Assembly (NCBI RefSeq): GCF_947487605.1
Contig: NZ_CANKXK010000002.1
Location: 124,001 to 188,000 of the forward strand
Reading direction: 5' to 3'
Source of the DNA: an uncultured Algibacter sp.
GTDB taxonomy: Bacteria > Bacteroidota > Bacteroidia > Flavobacteriales > Flavobacteriaceae
Length of the DNA: 64,000 nucleotides
In this document: piece after piece, positions 42,558 through 51,989 of the stretch
Numbering within the stretch: position 1 is the first letter of the stretch
Layout of the letters: every line of letters begins with the position of its first letter
Made by a program: the position numbers and the translations under genes
Notes under the pieces: model-generated
Databases searched by the model: none
Seen by the model: only the letters and a program-made list of their open reading frames with translations
What the model was told of the DNA's origin: nothing

Positions 42558-45500
42558 TCGTTGTTTTAAAATACTCTTGTACTTTCTTTTTGTAAATCTG
42601 TTGCAAAGGTAATGCTTGCTTGTTCAATATTTCGGTAGTTTTAAAATATTGTTTTGCTGTTGGAATTTGATTATTAGAATTATTTTTAAATTGGTTTGTA
42701 TTCGTTTCAGACTCTCGTTTATTGTCATCTCCTTGCTGGAATGTTGCATTCTCTAGTTTTAGTAATTGATGCTGTAACTCCATCATTTTTTGTAATGTTT
42801 GATTGGTAAAACCCTTGTTAAGCAAATCTAACTCTACATCTTCCATTTTTTTAAGCAATTTATCTCCTTCTCCACCAATTCCATTTTTTTCGCGTTTGTC
42901 TAATGCATCTTTTAAAGCTTGACGCAATTGTTGTTGTTTCTGGTAAATCTCATACAACGCTCCATTTAATCCTTCTCCATTAGAATTACCATTATCGCCT
43001 TCACCAGTATTTTCACCTTCCTTACCTTCCTTACCGTTTTTACCTTTATCTCCATCCTTTTCTCCTTTACCTTCTTTCTCTCCTTCTCCTTCTTTTGGAT
43101 CTCCCTTTTTTCCATTTTTCAAACCTTCTTCCATCATTTTATTTAACTCTTCTTGACTCATAATTATATCGGGTAATTGCATATCTCCTTGGCCTTTTCC
43201 TGGTGACATACTCAAACTCTCTTGCATATTATCAAGAATGTTACTCAAAATATCTGCAAGATTATTTGCAGCAGTAATAGCAAATTGTTGGTTTGAAACT
43301 CCTTGATATAATTGATTTTCTGCAAGTAAATCCAGAGCTTTTTCAATATTAAAATAAACCTCTGTTATTTCTTTATTTACCCTTTCGGAAAGTTTAGGTT
43401 GTCTTAATGATAAGGCAAACAAACTATCATCTATATGTTCGAAATGTTCTCTTAAGTTATTCTGGTTTCTAAGATAATTAGCATATTTATTATTATTTAC
43501 CCCAATGGATCTAAATTTGTTCATTAACGCCTCCTCATCAAATGAAAAAAGCACCAAATTGTCTAATATTTGCCTAAGCATTTCCATGTCTTCTTGCATT
43601 TGCTCTCCGCCTCCACCTTGCATAGAGCTTTGCATTTTCTGACTCATATTCATCATTTTTTGAGCAGCCTTTTTTTGACTTTTTTGGGCATTTTTTAAAT
43701 TTTGATTCTGCTCATCTTTAGGTTTTGTTTTTTCTTCATCAGATACTTGTTCTTCATCCTTTTTGCCTAATTCTTCCGATGCATTCTGTTGTTCTTTTTC
43801 AATTTCTAATTCCTCTAACTCATCTTGTGGAATATCCAATGGCTTTTTTAATCCTTTATTATCTTGTTTAAGGTTGTCTAATTCTTGAGTAAACTTATCA
43901 AACTTTTTATTAAGCTCGTCTTGTTTGTCTCTCGTGTTGTTCTCTTCAGAATCATTTGATAACTTCTCTTGATCTATAGCTAGCTTCATTAAGTCCTCCT
44001 TAAGTTTTTCTAACTTCTTCTCAACATAATATCGTTTTGTTAATTCCAACAATTGCTGAAGGCTTCTTTTTTTATTTTTATTTTGTTTAGCTAACTCTTC
44101 TAGTTTTTTAACAAGCTCTTCTTTATTTATTTTTTCTTGTAGCTTTTTTAATTCTTCAAGAAGTTTTTCGTCTCTTTCTAATTGCTCTTCATTCTCCTTT
44201 AATCGTTCTTTTAAATCCTCTTTAAAAACATCTTTTTCTGGGTTTTCTTTTTGAAAATCTTCTAAATTATCTTTTAGTTTCTTATTGAAGTTTTTCATCA
44301 TTTCGTCCTGCTGTTTTTGGCGTTTTAAAAATGATTCTAGTTTCTTTTTATCATTAAAATTAAGATCTGATTTTTCCTTTTGAGTTCTGGTTAATTCTTC
44401 CAACTGCTTTTCTTGCTCATCATATTTTTTTAAAGACTTATTGAGATCTTTAATAGTTTCGCCTTGCTCTTGCAGCTTCTTTTGAGTTTCTTCTTCTTGT
44501 GTTCGTTTTCTATAAACAAATACATTGCTTTTAACGCTTTTATACTTGTTAACTACATCATTATCAAATACTTGAAAATACATTTCATAAGGTACTCCTT
44601 CAGCAACATCTAAATCATTGGGAAAAGCTGTTACAAAATCTGCAATATTTGATTTAGAAATTGGAATATTTTTATATTCTTTAAAATCATTACTTTCAAC
44701 TGGGTAATAAACTAGTTGTAGTTTTGTTAAACCATAGTCATCGCTCAATTGCCCATAAAAATAAAGTGACTGTAAATCCAAACTATCTTTTTGAACTTTA
44801 ATGTTTATTTCTGGGTATTCGTCCTTAACAACATCAATCTTAAAAGATAGATTCTCATAATCTTTTAAATTAACATTACTCGTGCTTAAACTATAATCTA
44901 AATCATTATAAAGGCGTTTAGAAGCGCTAAAACTATTTGGTTCTTCGGAAGAAAAAAGAAGTGTGTCTTTTGAAAAAAGTTTAACATTTTCTGTAGACTT
45001 TGTTTTAAGTAACCAAGTAATATTAGTTCCCTCTGGCACTATGGCGTTTCCTGTTCCCTTTAGTGTTTCATCTTTTTTCCTTGTGTGATTTGGATAGTCT
45101 AAAACCATGTCGAAACTAACAAGTGATGGTACTTGTAAAGTGCTTAAAGTATAAGGCTTAGAAATAACATTATTTGCTAATAATCGAAATTCCACATCTG
45201 TTTTTAACTTCGAAAAAACAAACTCAAATTCTCCCGAAGCTGTATTCTGTAAAAAATAAGTCTCGTTGTTATATTCAATTTCTGCATTTTCTGGCACAAC
45301 ATTGCCTACTGTCTTAACAATGAGCTTGAAATCTTCATTTTCAATAGCATTTAAGGTGTTATTTACAACAAAAAACCGAAATGGTGCTGGCGGCTCATAA
45401 GCTGTTTTATAATTAACTACGCGCGTGTAACTATCACTAAACCAATTAGAGTTTCCAGATAAAAAAGTTAATAAAAGAATAGCTACAGGAATAGCCGCAT

Positions 45501-45966
45501 ATTTTAGATACTTAATGTTTTTACTGAAGTTAATGGCAAGTTTAAAAGGAATGGGGTTTAGCTCGGTAGATTTTTGTTCAATACTTGCCAAAAGCAACTC
45601 TGATTGTTTTTCGCTTTGATTAAGCTGTAAAACATTAAGCAATTTATCGTTTACCTCTGAAAAATGTTGTCCAATAATTTTTGAAGCTTCTACATAATCA
45701 ATACCTTTTTGAAGTTTAAATAGCTTCAATAATGGCAAAGCGATAAATTTGGCGAATAAAACACTTTCTACAGCAATAAAAACCCAAAACAACACCGTTC
45801 TAGCTGATGAGGAGAGCCAAAGGATATACTCAACAAACAACGTAAACAACAAATACAAGAACCCTATTGCAAAAAACAAGATTGTGCCTTTTATTAGTTC
45901 ATTAGTGTAGTATTTTCTAATGAATTGCTCTAATTTACCTAATACATTATTAAAATTTTCTTGCAT
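42550..45966 (-). CDS. Giant DUF4175 family membrane protein
   Basis: A 1138-residue protein of the Bacteroidota DUF4175 family. Two hydrophobic segments lie near 22-70 and another near 150-168, followed by a beta-rich periplasmic-type domain (about 180-490). A very long, highly charged Lys/Glu/Gln coiled-coil follows (about 490-800), then a Met/Gln-rich stretch (KMMNMSQKMQSSMQGGGGEQ) and a Gly/Lys/Glu low-complexity region around 965-1010. It ends in another helical segment. Function is unknown; it looks like an envelope-spanning or scaffold protein. It overlaps ybeY and is divergent from gltX across a 234-bp gap. Confidence 0.85.
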   Translation of the reverse strand: MQENFNNVLGKLEQFIRKYYTNELIKGTILFFAIGFLYLLFTLFVEYILWLSSSARTVLFWVFIAVESVLFAKFIALPLLKLFKLQKGIDYVEASKIIGQHFSEVNDKLLNVLQLNQSEKQSELLLASIEQKSTELNPIPFKLAINFSKNIKYLKYAAIPVAILLLTFLSGNSNWFSDSYTRVVNYKTAYEPPAPFRFFVVNNTLNAIENEDFKLIVKTVGNVVPENAEIEYNNETYFLQNTASGEFEFVFSKLKTDVEFRLLANNVISKPYTLSTLQVPSLVSFDMVLDYPNHTRKKDETLKGTGNAIVPEGTNITWLLKTKSTENVKLFSKDTLLFSSEEPNSFSASKRLYNDLDYSLSTSNVNLKDYENLSFKIDVVKDEYPEINIKVQKDSLDLQSLYFYGQLSDDYGLTKLQLVYYPVESNDFKEYKNIPISKSNIADFVTAFPNDLDVAEGVPYEMYFQVFDNDVVNKYKSVKSNVFVYRKRTQEEETQKKLQEQGETIKDLNKSLKKYDEQEKQLEELTRTQKEKSDLNFNDKKKLESFLKRQKQQDEMMKNFNKKLKDNLEDFQKENPEKDVFKEDLKERLKENEEQLERDEKLLEELKKLQEKINKEELVKKLEELAKQNKNKKRSLQQLLELTKRYYVEKKLEKLKEDLMKLAIDQEKLSNDSEENNTRDKQDELNKKFDKFTQELDNLKQDNKGLKKPLDIPQDELEELEIEKEQQNASEELGKKDEEQVSDEEKTKPKDEQNQNLKNAQKSQKKAAQKMMNMSQKMQSSMQGGGGEQMQEDMEMLRQILDNLVLFSFDEEALMNKFRSIGVNNNKYANYLRNQNNLREHFEHIDDSLFALSLRQPKLSERVNKEITEVYFNIEKALDLLAENQLYQGVSNQQFAITAANNLADILSNILDNMQESLSMSPGKGQGDMQLPDIIMSQEELNKMMEEGLKNGKKGDPKEGEGEKEGKGEKDGDKGKNGKEGKEGENTGEGDNGNSNGEGLNGALYEIYQKQQQLRQALKDALDKREKNGIGGEGDKLLKKMEDVELDLLNKGFTNQTLQKMMELQHQLLKLENATFQQGDDNKRESETNTNQFKNNSNNQIPTAKQYFKTTEILNKQALPLQQIYKKKVQEYFKTTND

Positions 45967-46099
45967 TTCTTAATAGAATCTCTTCTTTTATAAGTTTCCC
46001 TTTCTTAAATGATTAAGCTATATTCAATTATAGCTGTGTAATTTAACTTACTAAACTACAATTTTATTTTTTACAAGGTTTATAATTAAGTGTTAATTG

Positions 46100-46107
46100 T
46101 ATCTTTG
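46100..46107 (+). promoter_or_regulatory. -7 promoter element of gltX
   Basis: TATCTTTG followed by C is a perfect TAnnTTTG element. It is 93 bp upstream of the gltX ATG, so the transcript would have a leader of about 85 bases. No TTG box is evident at 17-23 bp upstream. Confidence 0.55.
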
Positions 46108-46200
46108 CCCCAATTCTTGAAACAACTTTTCGATTACGCTCAATGTGACATTCGGAGTTATATTGTTGAAGGAATCAAAACATAAATTTTAATTACTAAC

Positions 46201-47721
46201 ATGACCAAAAAAGTTAGGGTGCGATTTGCGCCAAGCCCAACAGGACCTTTACATATTGGAGGCGTACGTACTGCCTTATTCAATTATTTATTTGCAAAAA
46301 AGCATCACGGTACTTTTGTTTTAAGAATTGAAGATACCGATCAAAACAGGTATGTTGGTGGTGCAGAAAAATATATTATTGATGCTTTAAATTGGTGCGG
46401 AATGCCTTATGATGAAGGCCCAGGAAAGAATGAAAAATTTGGTCCTTATAAGCAAAGTGAACGTAAGCATCTTTATAAACAATACGCAGATCAATTAATA
46501 GCTTCTGGTCAAGCTTACTATGCTTTTGATACTTATGAACAACTAGACTTTCATAGAAAAGACCATGAATCTAAAGGAAAAACTTTTATTTACAATTGGC
46601 ACAATAGAGAAAAGGGGCGTTTAGTAAATTCTCTAGTGCTTTCAGAAAAAGAAACACAAGCAAAAATTAATTCTGGTGAAGATTATGTAATTCGTTTTAA
46701 GTCACCACAAGACGAAACTCTAAATCTAAAAGATATCATCCGTGGCGATATAAAAATTGACACAAATATATTAGATGATAAAGTACTCTTTAAAAGCGAT
46801 GGCATGCCGACTTATCATTTAGCTAATATTGTAGACGACCACTTAATGGAAATTTCTCATGTAATACGTGGCGAAGAGTGGCTCCCTTCTTTAGCATTGC
46901 ACTATCAGTTATATAATGCTTTTGGTTGGGAAGCGCCTGAATTTGCACATTTGCCACTAATTTTAAAGCCAACAGGAAAAGGTAAACTAAGTAAGCGAGA
47001 TGGTGATAAATTAGGCTTTCCAGTTTTTCCTTTACAATGGGAAGACCCAAAAACTCATGATGTTTCAAGAGGATATAAAGAAGATGGTTATTTTCCAGAA
47101 GCTATGGTTAACTTTCTAGCCTTTCTTGGTTGGAACCCTGGTACCGAACAAGAAATTTTCTCATTAGACGCTTTAATAGATGCTTTTGATTTGAAAAAAG
47201 TAAATAAATCTGGAGCCCGATTCGACCCAGATAAAACTAAATGGTTTAACCATCATTATATGCAAGAACAAAGCAATGAAGTGCTTGCAGAAATGTTCAA
47301 GTCGTCGCATAAAGCATTAGCCGATATTGATGTGAATTACATAGCATTAGTTATTGGTTTAGTGAAGGAACGGGCTACTTTTGTAAGCGATTTTTGGGAT
47401 TTGACTTACTACTTTTTTCAAGCACCTAAAATGTATGATGAAAAAGCTTCCAAAAAAGCCTTTAAAGAGGATACTCCCGAGATAATGACCCAAGTAATCT
47501 CTTTAATTAAAGATATTGATGACTTTTCTGTTGAAAACCTTCAGAAGAATATTAAAGGCTGGATAACAGGTAATGAAATAGGTTTTGGGAAGGTTATGAT
47601 GCCATTGCGCTTATCTCTTGTAGGCGCTTTACAAGGTCCAGATGTTTTTGATATTATGTATATGATTGGGCAAACCGAAAGCGTTAAACGCATTCAGGCT
47701 ATGGTAAACACGTTGAAGTAG
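46201..47721 (+). CDS. gltX: Glutamyl-tRNA synthetase
   Basis: A 506-residue class I synthetase. The HIGH-type signature RFAPSPTGPLHIGGVRTALF is at 8-27, RIEDTDQNR follows at 42-50, and the KMSKS-type loop is KGKLSKRDG at 260-268. The C-terminal helical bundle carries the anticodon-binding region. It charges tRNA-Glu with glutamate. A separate glutaminyl-tRNA synthetase is encoded at 54508-56520, so this is expected to be a discriminating enzyme specific for tRNA-Glu. It is monocistronic and divergent from the DUF4175 gene. Confidence 0.97.
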   Translation: MTKKVRVRFAPSPTGPLHIGGVRTALFNYLFAKKHHGTFVLRIEDTDQNRYVGGAEKYIIDALNWCGMPYDEGPGKNEKFGPYKQSERKHLYKQYADQLIASGQAYYAFDTYEQLDFHRKDHESKGKTFIYNWHNREKGRLVNSLVLSEKETQAKINSGEDYVIRFKSPQDETLNLKDIIRGDIKIDTNILDDKVLFKSDGMPTYHLANIVDDHLMEISHVIRGEEWLPSLALHYQLYNAFGWEAPEFAHLPLILKPTGKGKLSKRDGDKLGFPVFPLQWEDPKTHDVSRGYKEDGYFPEAMVNFLAFLGWNPGTEQEIFSLDALIDAFDLKKVNKSGARFDPDKTKWFNHHYMQEQSNEVLAEMFKSSHKALADIDVNYIALVIGLVKERATFVSDFWDLTYYFFQAPKMYDEKASKKAFKEDTPEIMTQVISLIKDIDDFSVENLQKNIKGWITGNEIGFGKVMMPLRLSLVGALQGPDVFDIMYMIGQTESVKRIQAMVNTLK

Positions 47722-47780
47722 TTTAAGTTTACTGTTGAATCTTAAACCTCAAAAAAATTCAGGAGTGGTGCCAAAAGGCG

Positions 47781-48464
47781 TCAAAAAGAAATCATAGCTC
47801 CAAAAACTAACATGGATTGATTTCCTTCAAATCGTTCGTCTCCGCCTGCTGTATCTAGTGTTTGATCCTCTAATTTTCTCAATATATTGGTGAAACCATA
47901 AATATGTTGTGCTTTTAATCGGAAGAACTTATAGCCAACCGACGCTCCAATTAACCCATTAAAATTAAACCTAGAAATCTCTAAAATATCATTGGCTTGT
48001 AAATTGGTGTAGTTATTTATATAATACCCCTCTTGGTTGTTGTTTTCTAATTCAAACTTCCCGTTATATTGCAGCATAGGGCCAACATCTATAGTTAAAT
48101 AGCTTCCTATAAGCTTCACATGACCCAATAAAGCCAATTGTGCAGCGAACATTTTATACTCAATATATTCTTCTTGTGTACTAACCATATCTGGTCTTCC
48201 AGAAATGTTAATATAATTCTCCGATAATTGCATACCATAACTCATATTGTACCATCTATGAGGCAAATCTACCGTTGCAGACATTCCGAATAAAAAACCA
48301 TCTCCTTGCTCGGTTATAAAATTATCTGTTTCAATATCCAATTTGGTAATGCCGCCAAAAATTCCAATACCATTAGTGATGTCATAATTTCTGGGTTGTG
48401 CAAAACTTGTTGTAACAAAACATACAGTAATTGCTACTAATAAAAAGAGGCTATTAATTTTCAT
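47781..48464 (-). CDS. Outer-membrane beta-barrel-like protein
   Basis: A 227-residue protein with a signal peptide (MKINSLFLLVAITVCFVTTS, cleaved near 22). The rest alternates amphipathic strands and turns (GDGFLFGMSATVDLPHRWYN, then FNGLIGASVGYKFFRLKAQH) and ends with an aromatic C-terminal residue (MLVFGAMISF). This suggests a small eight- to ten-stranded outer-membrane barrel of the OmpW/PorT-like type. I do not recognise a named family. It is convergent with gltX (59 bp apart) and divergent from the band-7 gene. Confidence 0.65.
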   Translation of the reverse strand: MKINSLFLLVAITVCFVTTSFAQPRNYDITNGIGIFGGITKLDIETDNFITEQGDGFLFGMSATVDLPHRWYNMSYGMQLSENYINISGRPDMVSTQEEYIEYKMFAAQLALLGHVKLIGSYLTIDVGPMLQYNGKFELENNNQEGYYINNYTNLQANDILEISRFNFNGLIGASVGYKFFRLKAQHIYGFTNILRKLEDQTLDTAGGDERFEGNQSMLVFGAMISF

Positions 48465-48538
48465 AGTTAAGGTTATATGCTACCAAATATAATATAAATT
48501 TTGTATCTTAATTTTTCTAACATTTTTAAACAAAAACC

Positions 48539-49459
48539 ATGAGCTACTTATTATTTCCCTTTATTTTCATTGGATTAATTATTTTAATCTCCTCATTCTT
48601 TATCGTAAAGCAACAGACTGCTGCTATTATTGAGCGTTTTGGTAGGTTTCAAAGTATTCGTCACTCAGGCTTGCAATTAAAAATTCCTTTGGTTGATAGA
48701 GTTGCAGGCAGATTAAGTTTAAAGATTCAACAACTAGATGTTATTATCGAAACAAAGACATTGGATGATGTGTTTGTTCGCCTTAAAGTGTCTGTGCAAT
48801 ATAAAGTGATTCGCGACAAAGTATATGATGCTTTTTATAAACTAGACTATCCGCATGATCAAATTACCTCATATGTATTCGATGTTGTTCGTGCCGAGGT
48901 ACCAAAAATGAAGCTAGATGATGTATTTGTTAAAAAAGATGATATTGCTTTAGCGGTAAAAGCAGAACTTAATGATGCGATGTCAGACTATGGGTTTGAT
49001 ATTATTAAAACACTTGTTACAGATATTGATCCTGATGCACAGGTAAAAGAAGCCATGAACCGTATTAATGCCTCAGAACGCGAAAAAATAGCAGCACAAT
49101 TTGAAGGAGATGCTGCAAGAATTTTAATAGTTGAAAAAGCAAAAGCTGAAGCCGAAAGTAAGCGTTTACAAGGGCAAGGTATTGCAGATCAACGACGCGA
49201 AATTGCACGTGGATTAGAAGAGTCTGTAGAAGTATTAAACCGCGTTGGGATAAATTCACAAGAAGCCTCTGCTTTAATTGTTGTAACGCAACATTACGAT
49301 ACATTGCAGTCTTTAGGTGAAGAAACCAACAGTAATTTAATTCTACTACCAAATGCACCACAAGCGGGAAGCAATATGCTTAACGATATGGTTGCAAGTT
49401 TTGCAGCTAGTAATCAAATAGGTGAAGCTATGAAAAATGCCAAAAAGAATAAGGAGTAA
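48539..49459 (+). CDS. SPFH/band-7 (stomatin-like) membrane protein
   Basis: A 306-residue protein with an N-terminal membrane anchor at about 1-24 (MSYLLFPFIFIGLIILISSF). The SPFH domain covers about 25-200 (AAIIERFGRFQSIRHSGLQL, then ETKTLDDVFVRLKVSVQYKV). A helical region then runs to 255 (KAKAEAESKRLQGQGIADQR). This arrangement is that of the QmcA/YbbK group, which forms large membrane-bound oligomers that organise lipid domains and proteases. No NfeD partner is adjacent. It is monocistronic and is followed by a MITE-like inverted repeat. Confidence 0.9.
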   Translation: MSYLLFPFIFIGLIILISSFFIVKQQTAAIIERFGRFQSIRHSGLQLKIPLVDRVAGRLSLKIQQLDVIIETKTLDDVFVRLKVSVQYKVIRDKVYDAFYKLDYPHDQITSYVFDVVRAEVPKMKLDDVFVKKDDIALAVKAELNDAMSDYGFDIIKTLVTDIDPDAQVKEAMNRINASEREKIAAQFEGDAARILIVEKAKAEAESKRLQGQGIADQRREIARGLEESVEVLNRVGINSQEASALIVVTQHYDTLQSLGEETNSNLILLPNAPQAGSNMLNDMVASFAASNQIGEAMKNAKKNKE

Positions 49460-49480
49460 AACCCCCATCTTAATAATAAC

Positions 49481-49615
49481 AAGAGGCTGTCTAAAAAGTC
49501 ATTATAATTTCATTTGTCAGGTTGAGCCTGTCGAAACCGATATTGATTATCAGTAAGTTAAAAATATTTCGAGAAGCTCAATATGACATCGAACTTACTT
49601 TTTAGACAGCCTCTT
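49481..49615. mobile_element. MITE-like element with 19-bp perfect terminal inverted repeats
   Basis: The ends AAGAGGCTGTCTAAAAAGT (49481-49499) and ACTTTTTAGACAGCCTCTT (49597-49615) are exact inverted repeats. A second, imperfect inverted repeat is nested inside: GTCAGGTTGAGCCTGTCGAA from 49517, and its mirror ending near 49588, with about 17 of 21 positions matching. The 135-bp element has no coding capacity and lies between the convergent band-7 gene and the gene at 49627-50127. A T-run after the right end means it may also terminate transcription. No obvious target-site duplication is seen. Confidence 0.75.
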
Positions 49616-49626
49616 CTTTTTTAAAT

Positions 49627-50127
49627 CTACAACTTCTTAAAATTGGGGTTCTTTTTTTTCGGTTCCTCCTCTACTTCACTATTTATACTTCCTGGAAAAG
49701 ATAAAGATGTACTAGCAAAAGTAGACCCAAAATTAATATTTGCGTAATACACTTGGCTCACTGCGTCTTTTACTTGGTCTTCAGACAATTCCTTTAAAGG
49801 GTGAATAAATACAACCCATAAGACGCCATCTGAAACAGCATATTTAACATCTAGAGCTGTATGAAAGTTAGCAACTAGAGCAGCTTTAAGCAATTTGTCG
49901 CTTACACCATTTGAGTCTGCAATTGGAGAAATTATACGCATTCTATTGTGATTAGCATCAGTTATAGACATCATAGGGATATCTTGTATATAAAATTGCC
50001 ATGCACCCAGATTTCCATGAATAGAATCACTAACCGTAGTGTAAATGGTTTCTAGCTTTTCATTATCCATTTCTTGCGAAAAAAAGACCTGCGGTAAAAT
50101 TGCCAAAAGGAATAATAACTTCTTCAT
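49627..50127 (-). CDS. Secreted hypothetical protein
   Basis: A 166-residue protein with a signal peptide (MKKLLFLLAILPQVFFSQEM, cleaved near 18). The mature part is compact and acidic, with a stretch HNRMRIISPIADSNGVSDKL followed by LLKAALVANFHTALDVKYAV and VLWVVFIHPLKELSEDQVKD. It has a Lys-rich tail (EEEPKKKNPNFKKL). I do not recognise a family or function; the pattern suggests a small alpha/beta periplasmic domain. It follows the GNAT gene by 61 bp on the same strand. Confidence 0.65.
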   Translation of the reverse strand: MKKLLFLLAILPQVFFSQEMDNEKLETIYTTVSDSIHGNLGAWQFYIQDIPMMSITDANHNRMRIISPIADSNGVSDKLLKAALVANFHTALDVKYAVSDGVLWVVFIHPLKELSEDQVKDAVSQVYYANINFGSTFASTSLSFPGSINSEVEEEPKKKNPNFKKL

Positions 50128-50188
50128 AGTGTTTGATTTATATATTAAGTCGATAAAAACTAATAATCTAACAATACGCTAAGTCAAA

Positions 50189-51346
50189 TTAACTAAAAGG
50201 ATGCCTCTCCTCCCACTTTTGAATGGGGTTCATGTACTTGACTATACATCTTAAAATAGTGTTCGCTACAAAATTATTGGTGTGTTTCAAGTAAATGTGC
50301 ATGGTTTTGGGTTTAGCACCAATTGAACTTTTAATCTCCATGGCTGTTCTAGCATAAACAATAGATTTAAACTTGTTCTCAATACCAAAAAAGGCCATAT
50401 CAAATATCATGTTTAAATACATTTGATGCTGATTTTGTAAATTTTTATTATAACCTAAAAAATACGTTTCTAATATTTCATTATTAAGTATTAATGTATA
50501 AAAGCCAACCAATTCTTCATTTATAAAGTACCCAAACACTCTAAATCTATCTTTTAAATGGTTTTTTAGACATGTAAAATGATGTTTTTGAAGTTTAAAA
50601 GAATTTACCTTGGCATTATCTGAAACAGTCTCATATAACTCAAAAATAGTTTTAGAATTAGTTTCTATATATTCTGCATCTAACTCTCTGCTTTCAATGT
50701 TAGCAAACTTCTTTCTAGCAGTTTTATAGCGTCTCCTATATTTTTTATTAAAGGCCGTAATATAATCCTCTGGATGCTTCCATTCCTTATCAATTGACAA
50801 CACCATATTAGGCTGAACCATAGCCCTATAAAGATTATTTTTCTTGAAAAATTGATAACTTTTGTGAATATTATCGTCTTCAAAATAATCCTTAAAGGCT
50901 ATGATACGTATTTTTTTATTGAACCTTGTTCTAATATGCAACGTTAACTCTTGAATAGCTTTTTCAAGTGTATTTAAAAATTGATCTTGACTTAATTTTT
51001 CTATTTCGAAATAAAAACCATGCTGTCCAGTATGCATTAAATTACCAATTACTAATGCGTTTCCTTTTACTATTTTTGAAACCAACTGTTTAGCTAATTG
51101 TTTTAACCTATTATTTGAGCTTTTTCTAAATATATCGTCGGCATACATTTCAACTCGCTGGATAATCGCTACACCAACTAGCTCATTCGATTTAAAAATA
51201 CCAATGTAATATGAAGAAATGTTCTTAGGAGCCGATTTTTCGAGGCCTCCTAAAAAGCTGGTTTTTAAAAAAATGTCCCTTGTGGAAAGTTCATCCCATG
51301 ACACTGGAAGACTCTTAACTGTGTTATATATTTTATAATCTATCAA
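50189..51346 (-). CDS. GNAT-fold acyl/aminoacyl transferase (FemAB-like)
   Basis: A 385-residue protein with two GNAT-like halves. The second half contains FNKKYRRRYKTARKKFANIE (about 195-214), FGYFINEELVGFYTLILNNE (about 270-289) and an SIGAKPKTMHIYLKH end. This is the usual form of the Acetyltransf_6/FemAB superfamily, in which an acyl or aminoacyl group is moved to a cell-envelope acceptor. There is no signal peptide, so it acts in the cytosol. The substrate is not known. The gene lies between the hypothetical secreted protein and DUF1761 genes, preceded by a terminator. Confidence 0.75.
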   Translation of the reverse strand: MIDYKIYNTVKSLPVSWDELSTRDIFLKTSFLGGLEKSAPKNISSYYIGIFKSNELVGVAIIQRVEMYADDIFRKSSNNRLKQLAKQLVSKIVKGNALVIGNLMHTGQHGFYFEIEKLSQDQFLNTLEKAIQELTLHIRTRFNKKIRIIAFKDYFEDDNIHKSYQFFKKNNLYRAMVQPNMVLSIDKEWKHPEDYITAFNKKYRRRYKTARKKFANIESRELDAEYIETNSKTIFELYETVSDNAKVNSFKLQKHHFTCLKNHLKDRFRVFGYFINEELVGFYTLILNNEILETYFLGYNKNLQNQHQMYLNMIFDMAFFGIENKFKSIVYARTAMEIKSSIGAKPKTMHIYLKHTNNFVANTILRCIVKYMNPIQKWEERHPFS

Positions 51347-51348
51347 TA

Positions 51349-51385
51349 GAAAAAAGAAAAGACTGAAAATTACAATTCTCAGTCT
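51349..51385 (-). terminator. Rho-independent terminator of the DUF1761 gene
   Basis: The stem AGACTGA (51360-51366) pairs with TCAGTCT (51379-51385) around a 12-base loop. On the minus strand it is followed by TTTTCTTTTTTC. It lies 28 bp past the DUF1761 stop and overlaps the start region of the GNAT gene leader. Confidence 0.75.
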
Positions 51386-51413
51386 CTAAATATGTTAAAA
51401 GTTTACAAAAAGT

Positions 51414-51899
51414 TTATTTCCATCCACAAATTATAGTTCCCATTACACCAAGGGTAACAACCCAGTAACCTGCATTTATAAATATATACTTCGCTCCTTT
51501 TCTCTCAAACAAAGCATTTGTGCCAATAATAGGTAGTGCTATAAAAACTCCTGCTAATACACCATGTAATGCCCCATGCTTGAAGGTTCTAAACGCGTCA
51601 CCATAATCAGCCATAAATGCAGCATAGGAAGGAAGTGCCTTAGTAGAATCGCCCCCAACTAAACTTAAAGCTCCTGTTTGATGAATACTCATCTGCATCA
51701 TAGTCATAGCAAGTAGAAAAGCAAAAATAAAGGCAAGAATAAAGATTTTTGCCATGTTACCTCCTTTAACCTGTTCATCTGTCATGCCTGCCGCTTTCAT
51801 CCAAGCGGTCCCAAATACCTTTGGGTTATACCAAATAAAACCGACAACTAGTGCCGAAACTGCTGCAACAAGAATTGCAGGAAAATTCAAAAAATCCAT
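51414..51899 (-). CDS. DUF1761 family membrane protein
   Basis: A 161-residue integral membrane protein with four hydrophobic helices. It matches the DUF1761 pattern: FPAILVAAVSALVVGFIWYN at 5-24, KVFGTAWMKAAGMTDEQVKG after it, then a helix at 50-70, HGALHGVLAGVFIALPIIGT near 107-126, and a final helix ending in ICGWK. The function of the family is unknown. It is a single gene with its own terminator. Confidence 0.85.
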   Translation of the reverse strand: MDFLNFPAILVAAVSALVVGFIWYNPKVFGTAWMKAAGMTDEQVKGGNMAKIFILAFIFAFLLAMTMMQMSIHQTGALSLVGGDSTKALPSYAAFMADYGDAFRTFKHGALHGVLAGVFIALPIIGTNALFERKGAKYIFINAGYWVVTLGVMGTIICGWK

Positions 51900-51989
51900 A
51901 TTAATTAGTTTTAGGTTGAAGTTAAATATAATTAAAATACCAATAAAACTTGTTTTTTTAACATTATGATTAATGGTAGAATCTTTTAA

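Noticed and set aside
46823-47068. An antisense frame within gltX
   Set aside because: gltX is full length with both class I motifs; the antisense frame has no family resemblance.
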